DNA of 64,000 nt from Inia geoffrensis. Its lineage: Eukaryota > Chordata > Mammalia > Artiodactyla > Iniidae. Numbering within the stretch: the stretch's first letter is position 1; the number at the start of each line of letters is the position of its first letter. The DNA lies in contig CM070909.1 of assembly GCA_036417435.1 (NCBI GenBank), forward strand, positions 8,650,597 to 8,714,596, given 5' to 3'. Below are positions 1-12,300 of this stretch, in pieces. The notes below the pieces were generated by a model. It had not been told where the DNA came from, searched no databases, and worked only from the letters and a program-made list of their open reading frames with translations. The position numbers were made by a program, and so were the translations under genes.

Positions 1-144
1 CGGAATGCCCTGGAACCGGGGGGAATCTCAGGGTTCTGGGGGCACGCCTGCCCCTCCCCCAAGGGTGGGCGCACCGTCCATGGAATGCACTGGAACCCGG
101 GGGAGCTCGGGGCTCCAGGGGCCCCCAGTCCAGGTCTCACATAC
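1..144 (-). other. VWF: VWF intron 14 (partial)
   Basis: The 5' end of intron 14 begins with GTATGTGAGACC at 144. It is G/C-rich and contains two copies of a sequence beginning TGGAA(T/C).CACTGGAACC...GGGG near 6-55 and 80-125, a possible small tandem duplication cut by the window edge. Confidence 0.8.
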
Positions 145-340
145 TCAGGCGCGGGTTGAGGCTGCAGGGGTCGCTGGGCTGCTTCCGCAGGTCCTCGCAG
201 TCCGCACGCAGCTTCCAGGCGTTTCCGAAGTGCTCCACCAGGGGCTCCACCAGGCCCGCGGGCGTCAGGAAGTCGTCCCCCTGGTTGCCGTTGTAATTCC
301 CGCACAGGCCGCACGTCCTCCCCGAGTAGACTGGGGACAG
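145..340 (-). CDS. VWF: VWF exon 14: D2 domain with second CGLC motif
   Basis: 196 nt, acceptor CCGCAG before 340, donor GTATGT after 145. It encodes [20 protein letters not shown], the [13 protein letters not shown] segment and the closing [19 protein letters not shown] and [11 protein letters not shown] peptides. Cys520-Gly-Leu-Cys523 is the second propeptide CXXC motif and is intact. It is the last exon in the window; exon 15 and all later exons lie beyond position 1. Confidence 0.96.
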
Positions 341-3300
341 CTGCGGGGGACAGACCACCTTGGAGCAGCCGCCAAGGCAGCCACAGCTTTCTTGCTCTCA
401 TGAGATGGTTTCATCAAAAGCGATCCCCAGGTGAAAAACAGATATGAATTTAATAAGCCACAGCTAAGCCCTAGGCTGCAAAAGAAAATAAAACAGGAAC
501 TGCAGTATCTTCACCAGCAGCTCCGTGCCCCCTCTTAAATCCTTTGAGTCAGAGACCTGTCCTGCAGGAAAGGGTTTAGAGATTATCCTGTCACTTAAAG
601 ACGGGGACACAGAGAGGGACAGCAACTTGCCTGAGGTCACAGAGCTGCGACCAGTGGACGGGCGGAGCTCCGTCACCCTGCCTGTCAGAGGAGATGCCCA
701 GGGGCATGGAGTGCAAAGCCAGCGCCCCTTTCTTGCACACTTATCTCTGCCACACACAGGACAAAGCAGGCTGAGTTGTTATGGTGCAAGTCTTCTTAGA
801 ACATACATTGGGTGACAAAGAAAAACACCTTCCTAACTTCTCTTTGTTTTTTTTTAATAAATTCTTTTTATTATTTATTTTTATTTTTGGCTGCATGGGG
901 TCTTCGTTGCTGTGCACAGGCTTTCTCTAGTTGCGGTGAGCAGGGCCTACTCTTCATTGTGGTGCACGGGCTTTTCATTGCGGTGGCTTCTCTTGTTGCA
1001 GAGCACGGGCTCTAGGTGCGCAGGCCTCAGTAGTTGTGGCACGTGGGCTTCAGTAGTTGTGGCTCACGGGCTCTAGAACGCAGGCTCAGTAGTTGTGGTG
1101 CACGGGCTTAGTTGCTCCACAGCATGTGGGATCTTCCCAGACCAGGGCTCGAACCCGTGTCTCCTGCATTGGCAGGAGGATTCTTAAACACTGAGCCACC
1201 GTCCCCCTTCCTAACTTCTTGATTTTGACTTGGCCACTGAACATCACTGAGGGAAAAAAGGTCCCGAGCCAAGAGGACCCCGGGGGTTGTGATCATGATC
1301 AGAGGAGGTGGGGTCAGCGAGGACCTGAGGGCGGCCTGCGAGGGTGAGCAGTGGGGGATGCAGGCCACCGGCACGTGGCTTGTTCTCCTGCTTCTGAGTC
1401 CGGGATGCACATGCAGGAACGTTTTGGGGAGTCGAGCCTGTCTCTCACACGATACAGCCGGGGGCATCTGCTGGTCTCTATTGAAGGGGGTCCTGGTTCA
1501 AACTGGAGCAGAGGCTGGGACCCCAGGGCCCTGACTCTCGCTCTGCAATTTACCAGGGTTAAACTGTGGCTGCGGAACCTCCCTGTGTTCTGATACCTGC
1601 TCGGGCCGGGCTCTGTGAGGTCATCTCCTGGAGCCCCTTCCAGCTCTGACTTGACAAAATGCAGGATGAGCAATCTAGTGAGGGCTCCGAACCCATATAA
1701 ATTGTACCCAAGTAAATATCATTAATAAGAAAGAGGATGGAGTAACGTTTCCTCGTTTGCTCGACAAACAGCAAGTGTTGGCACGTCAGGCACCAGCCCT
1801 CCCCTGACCTCGCAATGAAAATGTCAATCCACCCCACCGAGCACTTCCTGCCCCTCCTCTGCTTTTATCACCTTCTAACACGTGACACAATTTCCTTGTT
1901 GGTTCTGCTTACTGTGCGTCTCCCCCCATTAGAATTTAAACTAAACGAAGCCAGGATTCTGGTCCGCTTTGTTTCACTGTTGGACCCCGGCCACCAGTTC
2001 GGTGCGCGGATGGTTGAACAGTGTCTGGACGGATTCGTGAGTGAGCGAGGCTCCCCTCCGGACGCCGACACCCAAGGCCAGCCCCGGCAAAGCAGTGAAG
2101 CTGGGGAGACGTCTGTCCCCTCACCCCCGTCTCAGTGTCCGCTCTCTTCCCTCCTAGTTCTCAGGCCCTGAGCACCTCAGGCTCCCCAGGTCACCTCTGG
2201 CACACCCGCCGGGTCTGCTGTCTCCACCGTCCCCCACTCTCTAAGCCTGTCTCCTTCCGTCCCCCGGGCTTGTCTCAGAGGTCGGCTCAGCAAGGGTTAG
2301 GAGGGCGCGCGTGCTGGTGGAAGCCAGGCCAGGCTGCCCTCCGCCCGGCCCGCAGTGCCTCAGCTGTCCGAGATCAGGCGCTTGGAGAACGCCCCTCCTA
2401 TTCGCTCTCTGAAATAGCAGTGTCACTTCTGACAGGAGGAAAACTGTCAGAGTCCCTTCTACTCCGCTTGGCCTAATGCCAAGCTGCGCCTGCATCACAG
2501 CCAGCAGGGCCCCGCTGCCTGGACCTCGGGACCCGTGCCACACCCGGGGAGCCACTGGCAGCCCCTCACCCCGCCTCATCTGGCTGCTGCCCCCCCGGCG
2601 GGTGGGGGGCCCGCCCTGCCGCTCCCCGCCGTCCTAACCTCCAGCAGGGGTCTTTAGCTCGGCAGTCCCCACAAACCCCCGGGGTCAGCATGGGGACGCG
2701 TTCCCTCCACCCCATCCACAAATGCACCCTTTCCTCCTCCAGCCGAAACACATAGCGCATTCCCCAGGCCCCGGGGCCGCCTGCCCCGTCCTGAGTCTTG
2801 ACCAGGGAAGGTTTCTTCTCTCTATAGCCAAACTGACCAAACGCAGCCCCAGAGATAACCCTGCATCTCATTCCCACAGAAACAAGTGCCCCTTCTCTCC
2901 TCAGAGGAGACAGATAAACCTGAGGCAGGGAGGTCAGCCACCCAAGACAAGACCAAGATATGTGCCCGCTGAAGTGGGGGAGGGGCACCTGACAGAGCAA
3001 GACCCTCTCGGTGTGGTGGGAGATGCCTGAGAGTGTGGGACGGCTGACAGGGGCACCTCCCTTGAAGACCAGGGTGCAGGAGATCCAAGTTCTGCTCTCA
3101 CTCTGTAACCAAATGACTGGGAGTCACTTTCCTGCTCCAGAAAAGATAGGATCTTTATTTCCAACTGTACTTGAGGGGGCTGATAAGATCTCCAAAAACC
3201 TTCATGTTCTATAGTGTGTGGTCACAGTTTTCTTTTTTATAAAAGAAAAAAGAAGGCGTTAATTTGGAACTTTCTCAGGGTCTTCAAAGACAGGAGAAAG

Positions 3301-6300
3301 AAAGAACATGACATCACGAGGATGGAGGCCACCAGGATGTCATCGAGGACACCCCAGGCGCCCATCATGGGATCACACCGAGGGCCTATGGAACACGGGA
3401 CCTCCAGAAGCAGGAGGGGACTCTCCAGGGATCCTGATGTATTAAGGGCGGGGGTTCTCAAAGTGTGGACATGGGACCCATGGCAGGGGGTGATCCCTGA
3501 GACCCTTTCAAAGGGTCCACGAGGCCAAAACTATTTTCATAATCACACAAAAACATTATTTGGCTTTTTCCCTCTCGTTCTGTACAAGTGCGCAGTGGAG
3601 TTTTCCAGAGTTTGCATGACATGTAATATTGCAGAAGATTGAACCCAGAAGCAGATGAGACTCCAGCTGTCTTCCATTAAGCCAGCCATTAAAGAAATTT
3701 GCAGAAACATGAAACAATGGTATTCTCACTACCTAATTTTGTTTTGGGAAACAGATTTTTTTAATGTTTATATCAATGTGTAGTCGCTTTACTATTGTTA
3801 TTTTTTAATGAATTAATATGTCTCTGATTTAATTTCTAATCTGGTAAATATCAATAGCTATAACCTCCATAAAAGATCTCGGGGTTCTCCATAATTTTGA
3901 AGAGTGCAAAGGCATCTGAAGACATAAAAGTGAGAAGCGCTGGTCTACTGGGGGTGACACTGCCCGGGGAGCTGATCGGGTGTGCAGTCCCGGGCGCGTC
4001 TCCCAGCCCCCATGAGCCTTGCTTGCTTCGTTTATGAAATGGCAGTGACAATACCTTCTAGGGAAATTTCCAGAGGGAAAAAATGTTATCTGGAATCCCT
4101 GTGAAATATATGGCTCCCTCTCCAAGCATGACTCTAGGGCCACAGAAAGCAGAGGAAGTGGCCCCTAGGCTGCAGAGGCCCCGGAACCACGGGAGGGATT
4201 TGGTAGTTCCCAGGACAACCTTTCACAGGCAGTGGGTACACGACACAGGGTCTTGGCTGTGAGTCCCACTGTGGGCGCCCCGCCCCGGGGAACCCACCCT
4301 GATTCTAGGCCTTGTTGCAGCCAGGAGCCTAGGCAGCAAATCAACTGCTTCCCCAGCCCCGCATGAGCCCACCCAGTCTGGACGCCCCTTGGGGCACCAG
4401 AGCCCAGCACCCGAGAACTCCCGGGGTGAACAAGGGGCATCCAGACAGCAAACACCAGCCTCTTATACACAGAGAGGCCTGTTCCTCACTCTGGGGGCGC
4501 AGGGCCGGGGGAGAAAGGAATTCCCCTCCCACCCTTGAGCTCTCCCCCCAGAGCACAACGGGCGGGGACTTTGTGAGGTCTGGCTGCAGGGTGGCCGTGC
4601 TCAGGAGGGCACCTACCTTCACCAGCAGCCTCCCGCGGCCGTCCCAGTCTATCTGCAGGTCCTCCCCATAGCTGAGGTGCACGGAGGCCATCACGGTGTG
4701 CTGGATGCGGAGGTCACCTGGAACCCAGCAAGGACGGGATTTAGGCTAAGATGGGGAGAGGGCAGGAGAGCGGCAGGCAGATGGATCGTAGGGAAAGATG
4801 GGGTATCTCACAAAGGACTGTAGCAATGAAAGCGGTGAGTTAGGGGGCAGCTGGGGATGTCCATGAGGCTTAAGGTGTTGGGGGGGGTGTCTCAGAGGCA
4901 AGGCGATCAGGGTGGGTGTAGTGCAAATCGGGCTCCCCCAGGAAGGCGCCCCCATATCTATCCCTGCTGTAGCCTGACATTCCCTGTACTGCCACAAGGG
5001 GGCAGCAGAGGCTCCTGCAGCCTTAGCTGAGGCAGGTGCCCTGAGCCTGGTTCCGTTTCCCATTGAACCCCTAACCCCTGAGCATTTCCTGGGCCTCTCT
5101 GCTGTTGCACATGCTTCCAGGCTAAGTTACTCAGTCCTCACGGCTGACTGGTGCTCCGTGCACAGCTGAAACGGCAGTTTTCTCTGGGGAAGAGGTAGGA
5201 GGCATACCTCTTCCCCGGAGAGACCACACATAGCATTAACACACATAGGCATCCCCCAGTTCACCATGTGCAAAGCCGGGATAATGGGCCGTGGGCTGGC
5301 CAGTGGTCTTGAAGAAGAAGAAGAGGGGAGGGGTCTGGGAGCCCCTTTGAGGGTGAAGGCTGGAAACAGGCTGTGCAAAATGGCGCATAACAACCTGGCA
5401 AAGTCACTGAACAGGTAGATTTTCCTGCAGGTCACGGGGTCAGCTGGCTTTGCCCCATGACATCTTGGGGTCTGACCCATCACCAGCCACCCCGCCCCCA
5501 GCCAGCTTCTTCTGCTCCTCCTCCTCCAGGAAGCCTTCCTTTCTTGCAGGAGGCAGGCCAGGACACCCAGCCTGCCCTCCAAAGTTAGCTCTCCTGCACA
5601 TTTGCACAGAAGAGGTGGCCGCGAGCACTGCTGAGGGGCGGGGGCGCTGAGGGTGAGCTGGGCGGGGGGCCTGTGGGGGAGGAGGGCACCCACCTTGCAG
5701 GAGGGGGATCTGGATGTCCTGACCATCCATGGCAACACCTCCCCCGTGCTTCAGCTTCACGACGTTGCTGTGCTGGCTGGGCAGGCGGACGGTGGCCGAG
5801 CGGGTGCAGACCGCGTCAGGGTCGTCAGCACACTGCCGGGAGGGGCACGCCGAGGGACGTCACCAAACCCCCGCCAGCCCCACGGCCCAGCCCCTGACCC
5901 ATCCACTCGGGGAAAAGCCTCCACCTACGCAGCCCTTCTCACACGGAACCACTCCCTGGTCCCAGAACCATCTCTGGGAAGGGCCCGGGGTTATGCCACA
6001 GAGAGGCCCAAAGCCCAGGCCTCCCCCCGCCCAGCACCATACTGCTCTGGTTCTTTATCAGGATTCTAGGCCTTGCTTGCCCTTGTTCCTTGGGCCTGTT
6101 GTTCCACAGGGGCTTAGGGTCCTCAGGGGAGCCCTGTGCGCCCTGTCTGTCCTCCCCTTTGCTCGGTTGTCCAGAGGAAGGACGCGCACACGGGGCCATC
6201 TTGCCTCCCTCACCCCCGCGGTTGCCCTGGGGCTGCCTGGTGAGGCTCACCTGGACAGTCTCTATGATGATGGAGAAGGAGTGGTCCTGGCAGTCCTGGG

Positions 6301-9300
6301 CCAGCAGGTACTGGCAGACCCCACTGAAGGTGAAGTGCCTGTTGTCAAAACTCTTGAAGTGGGATTGTCCTGTGATGAGACATTCCCCTGGGGAGACAAA
6401 GGAAAGGGGAGAGTGTGTGTCCCAGCGGGTCCCCTGGGGGACACAGGGGAGGGGAGAGTGTGTGTCCCAGCGGGTGCCCTGGGGGACACAGGGGAGGGGA
6501 GAGCGGGTGTCCCAGCGGGTCCCCTGGGGGACACAGGGGAGGGGAGAGCGGGTGTTCCAGCAGGGCACCTCCTGGGGGTGCCCCTCACCGCAGCCTATAA
6601 AGGGGCTCCACGGGAGGACTCTATTCAGGCCCCACTCCTCTGGCCCTGAGAGGTCAGGGCCGGGTGGGTCAGTTCCACGCCTCAGGGGAGTGACAGCCAC
6701 ACCCAAGGTATGGCAGAGCCAGATCAGAACCCGTGGCCCCCAGCCCTTCCTCACGGCCGCTGCAGGCTCTGGCTCTGCTGGGGCCAAGGGCCTCGGGCCT
6801 GCAGAGGCCTTTCTCTGCGCTGCCATTGTGGGCACTCCCCCCTCCATGAGAGTCCCTGAGGGCAAGAGGGCAGGAAAGGCCGCCCAGAGCAGTGATGGGG
6901 AAGGGGGAGCCCAGCAGTGCAGGGGCCAGGACCCAATCCTCACCCCCTCGCCAGCCGAGGGGCGGCCCTCAGGCCTCCTCCTGGGCAAGTCCATGCTGAG
7001 ACTCCAGCTGGGGCCAATGGGGGCCCAGGACCCCATCTGCCCATGATCCCACCACTGCCTGAGCCAGCTGACGCGTCTGGGGATGGGTACGAGGACGCCC
7101 CAGCATCACCCTGCTGCTCGAGCCCTCGACGCGCACCCACCCAACAGCTACTCCGTCCTCCCAGGCCCCAGTGCCGGCCCATGGTGCTGGCCCGGTGCAC
7201 CTCGGATCGTAGGTCATCCGTGCCGGGGGAGGGGGGCTTTGCTAATGCCGTCAGTGACTCCACACTGGCCCAACTCCAACTCAGCCCACAGCGGACCCAC
7301 TGAAGCTGAGGCCGGCTTCTGGAACCCTCCCCAGCCTCCCTTTACCTGTTTCCTCTCCCCCTTGCCTTCTACTCTATAGAGAAAGCAAAGCAGACGCACA
7401 CCACAGCCATTCCATAAAGTAGGGGCCCTCCTTCCCTTCCCAGTGCCCCCTGGTCTCCAAACAGCAGAGAATCATCCTCCATAGCACCACTCTGCTTGCA
7501 CCCCAAGTTCCCCCTAGGAGGGTCCTACAGCCAGTCCCACTTGGACCCATCTCCAGGGGCTGATGCTGAACCCAGTCACACAGTCAGGGGTCCCCAAAGG
7601 CCTGAGAGGGGTTCCAGCTGTCCAACTGTCAAAGACAAGCCCCATCAGCCCCCTGCCTGCCACCTCATGCCCAGATTTGCACTGAAAGACACAGCAGGTA
7701 TGGGGGTGAGGTTGGGGGGGCGGCCGGGGGGAGGGGCAGGACCAGCTTTGGGTCCAGGTGTGGCCCTGCCCTTGGTATGTGCTGGAAGGCAGGGGGAGGG
7801 CGAGTAGCCCCAGGTTACAGTGAGTGTCCCTCTGCCTGGTCCCCAGAGCAACTAACCCCTTCTAAGACGGCGTGGGCCAGGAGGGCACACTCAGCCCAGA
7901 GAAATTAGGAGAAAATAGGGAGGCCCCAGATCATCCTCACCAGCACCATCTTCTGTGATAAGAAGAAAAATACATGTCTTTGTCCCTGATTCCTGACACA
8001 GAGATTCTAGAGCCCTAGGAATGTCCTGGGTGAGAGGAGCATCTTTTGTTCTAATGAAGCCCCTCTTAGCGGGTCCCTCGAGAGCTTCAGGATGGGAACC
8101 GGTTACAGAAAGACCTAAGTATGATTAGAGGGTTGGGACTTTCAGTCCCATCCCCCAAACCCCAGGGAAGGGAGAGGGGCTGGAGATTGAGTTAATAATC
8201 AATAAGGCTTAGGGACTTCCCTGGCGGTCCAGCGGTTGGGACTTCGGTTCGACCCTTGGTCGGGAAGCTAAGATCCCACATGCCTGGCAGCCATAAAAAC
8301 AAAACATAAAACAGAAGCAACATTGTAACAAATTCAATAGAGACTTTAAAAATGGTCCTCATCAAAAATATATTTAAAAAAATAATAATCATCAGTCGTG
8401 CTTATATAGTAAAACCTCCATTAAAAATTCTTATTAAACAACAGAGTTGGGAGGGCTTCCAGGTTGGTGAACATATTTACATGTAGGACACCCCAACTCC
8501 ACAGGGACACAAGCTCCTGTGCTCAGCACCCTTCCAGAGCTCACCCTGTGTACATCTCCATCTGGCTGGTCACTTGTCTCCTTCATAATATTTTTTGTAA
8601 TAAACCAGTAATAGGAAGTAAAGTGTTTGCCTGAGTTCTGTGAGCCACATTCTAACAATTATAGCCGCCATCAGAAGCAGGAGCACGTGGACGGAGCCCT
8701 TCACCTGCGGGGTCTGTGCTAATTCTGGGTAGTCAGGGTCAGAACTGAACTGAATTGTAGGACACCCGGGTGGTGTCCAGAAAGTCGGAGGATTGGTTGT
8801 TGTCAGGGGGAAACACACACACATGTGGTGTCAGAAGTGTGAGTAGAAGCAGATCGTGCCTCCCCATTGCATTGCCCCACAAGAAGGGCACAAGTGAGGG
8901 GTCACTGTTTGTGGAAGTCCGGGCAGAACAGACAACGAGTTAGGGGCCAGGGTCATCCCGACTGATTGTAGCCCCGGTGGAATTCCAAATCCACGGGTGT
9001 CACAAGAAAGTCTTTTTAAAATGGCTATTTTTCGGAAGCCACCATCATTCTGCAAACAGAATTACACAGCCCTTTGTATCACGTGTCTTGACCCCATTGC
9101 AGTGCGATGGGTGGGAATTCCTCCCCCAGCCTCTCTTTGTTTTCTCAACAGCACTCTTATCTGAGTAAGAAATTGAACTTGCATTATCTCTGACAATACT
9201 CAGGAAAAGAGGGGTCAACGAGAAAATATGCAAACATTCGAAAGCAAAACTTCTGGGTCAGGATCTAATCCTCTGATCTGATTTCCTGCTCTGACCTCCC

Positions 9301-12300
9301 CCGACTGGCGTTCGGGAGTTTCTCGGGAATCAGAAATCTAAATACCGTATTATATTTAGCTTATCTCCTTGGTGCAATTGAGGGATGGGGCTGACCACAC
9401 GGGAAACCCAGGAACACAGATGAGTGAGGTGCTAGGGAGCCGTGGGCCCGGGGGCTGGAACAGGAGCCAGAAGAATGGGCCACACGGTGACACTCGCCCA
9501 AGCTCTGCCCAGAGGTTCCCCAAGACGCCCAAGTTCTGCCAAGAGGATGCCCAAGACATTCCCAGTCAGCTGGTCAGCAAAAGGCAGCCTGACAAGCCGC
9601 TGGCCACCGCTGGACGCAGCAGGTGGGCAATAAAAGTTCGGTGAATGCGTGCAAAGCAGGTGATTCTTAAAATAGCAAATAGCATAAAACCAAGAGCAGC
9701 CAGAAGTTAAAGCAAGTCCACTACATGAATAAGAAACCTCCCTCGTGGAAAAAAAGAAGAGGAAAGAAGCCTCTCATTTGATGGAAACATGTTACCTCTT
9801 CTAAATAAGCCCCTTTGTTCGCAGGAAAGGAGCCTCCATGGGGCTGTTCTGCTCAGCTCATTGGCTTTTACCCTTTCCCATGCGGCCACAGAAAGGCCAA
9901 CCCACAGGCCTTCTGCAAAGCAACTCAGGCTTCCTCCCAGCATAAAGGTTCACCCAAGCCTGCCTCTAAATCACATTAACATAATCTCAACCAAACATGC
10001 AAGACGCAGTTCTAAGTGCTCTATGGGCACTACCTCATTTACTGCTCTGGTGAGGCTGGCATTATTATTCCCAGTTTACAGAAGAAAAAACTGAGGCACA
10101 GAGAAAATCTCGCCCAAGGCCCCAGAGTGGCCCAAGAGGAATTTGAACGTGGGCGTTCTGTCAGACTCCAGAGTTCATAGTACTTGACACCGGCCAGTAC
10201 TGCCGTATGGGTTGGCTGCAGTTTCCAATAAGCTTCATTTCATGGGGATACTGGGCACACGTGGCAAGTGCCGAGGAGCACAGGTACATCCAGGTCTGGA
10301 CATGGAGAAAGCAGAGGAAAAGGCGATGCATGGCCTGGCCTGAAGGAGGTCTGGTGAGACTCCAGGAATCCCAACGCGGCCCAAGGCAGCCACAGGAGAC
10401 TTGCCATGAACTTGGGAAGTCAGATCCCCCAGGTGAGCCCAGGTACCTAGAAGAGCATGTTCTTACTGGAGGGGCACCATCCTGGTTTACTCATCACTTT
10501 CCCCCTTAGCCAGGGAGGAAGTTTATCTTCCTTCCCAGAGGTTTCAGGACAGCCAGCTTGAATCCCAAGGCTGAATGACAGGGATGGCTTAGAAGGCATC
10601 AGAAATTATCCCGAATCAAATGAGCAATGCGTTGCACCAAGGTCCTCCCTCCCGCTCCAGACCAGGCAGGCGCATGGGCCTCCATGCCACCAAGCCCAGG
10701 GAAGGCTCAGGCTCTGTCTTGCCTCCTGCCCCACCTATCCTAGCCACACCCTGCTTTGCACCACCCCTCCCCATCCCGGGCTCCTTCATGTCTCCATCCT
10801 TCTCTGACCCTGCTTAATGGAACAGCTGTGGCTGTGACGATGAAAACACCTAATGTTTACCGAGTACTTGCTGTGTGTCAAGTAACCACAGCTCTCATGG
10901 GATAAAGCTGTTGTTATCATCCCATTTGACAGATGAGGAAACTGAGGCTGCAAGTGGTTAAGCAGTTTGCCAGAAGTCACCCAGCTGGTAAGCGGTGGAA
11001 CTGGAACTCCTACCAGGCTGAGTCCACAGCTCACGCTCCCAGGCCCAGGACCACGCTACCTTTCCACGTTCATAGGACTTGGGCCTCAAATAAACTTCCC
11101 AGCTCCAGCAGAGTATCTTCCACACTCTTCCGTCAGGAGTTTGAAATTCTGTCACCAGAGCTTTATTTGTTTGAGGAATAGTCCCTATTAACAGGCATGC
11201 TCCTTCCTCATTGATCCCAACCAAACATTTATGATTCAGTGGGAACTAAATTAGCAGAGCCCCAGGCACCTGGGGCTGCCCTAATCCTAACCAGAACAGA
11301 GGTGTGCCAGGAGCAGCGAAGGCCTAAGGAGCCTGTAACAGAAGCTCCAGCCCCTCTCCATGCAGACCAATGCTCTCCTCAGCGACTGTTTTCTCCCTCC
11401 CACTCCCAAACATGAGGTTCTCTGTGCTAGACAGACTTTAAGGTCCCCCCACTCCATGGTCCCCACCTCCTGTATTCACATCTTGTGTGATGCCCTCACC
11501 TTGAATTCAGGCTGGACATGTGGTCTTGTTTCTAGCAAATATAATACAGCAGAAGTGAAAGATGTCACTTTGGAGAGCAGGTTTTTAAAAGACTGTGGCT
11601 TCTGTCTTGGCTGTTCTGCCTCATTCTCTCTGAGGTCGCTCACCCTAGAGGAAGCCAGCTGTCATGTCATGAGGCAGCCCCAGTCAACAACTTGACTGTA
11701 ATTTCATGAGAAATCTTGAACCAGAGGTACCCAGCTAAGCCACACGCAGATTCCAGACGTACAGGAACTCTGAGATAATAAATGTTTGTTGTTTGCTAAG
11801 TTTGGGGGCCCTTTGTTATACAGTAATAGACAACTAGTACACTCTCACCTTACTCCAGGGAATCAAAACCCAGATCTCTATTTCTAAGAATCACAACGTC
11901 AGCTCCTCCAGGGTCTGCAGAGAAGCCCCAGCCTGCTCTTTGCTTCACCAGCAGAGCCAAACATATCCCCTTCCAGAACCTTCCCACCAGAAGCTCTGCC
12001 AGCAATCTTCACCCTGGGAGATAAGACAGCCCCCCTGCTAGCTGACTCTCGGCAGGTGTAGAAATATGCTGTGTGCTACAGGTAGAAATGGACAGGGAGG
12101 CAAGGACCAACTAAGCTCCAGATCTAGAAGAAGAGGGTCAGGGCTTTGAACGTGCAGAACAAGAGGTTATTGGTGGTGTTGGCACAATATCAAACCACTC
12201 AGTAGACCTCAGAGTTGGAACTAGCTCTCTTCCCGTCAAGGCATCAAGAAAATTTCATGTATCCTCAGCAAAGTTCCCATCCAAATTTTGAATTGAAGAC

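Larger units (their letters stand above)
341..4616 (-). other. VWF: VWF intron 13
   Basis: 4276 bp. It holds a MIR remnant, a full CHR-type SINE with target duplication, an L2-like remnant and an old hAT-like element (listed separately). The stretches 1210-1840, 2050-3440 and 3940-4616 are GC-rich unique-looking sequence in which I see no gene. Confidence 0.85.

Noticed and set aside
5939..7036. 365-codon minus-strand frame and 306/318-codon plus-strand frames
   Set aside because: The minus frame runs through exon 11, the 45-bp repeat and intron sequence; only the exon 11 part is conserved protein. The plus frames are antisense shadows in GC-rich DNA without recognisable domains.
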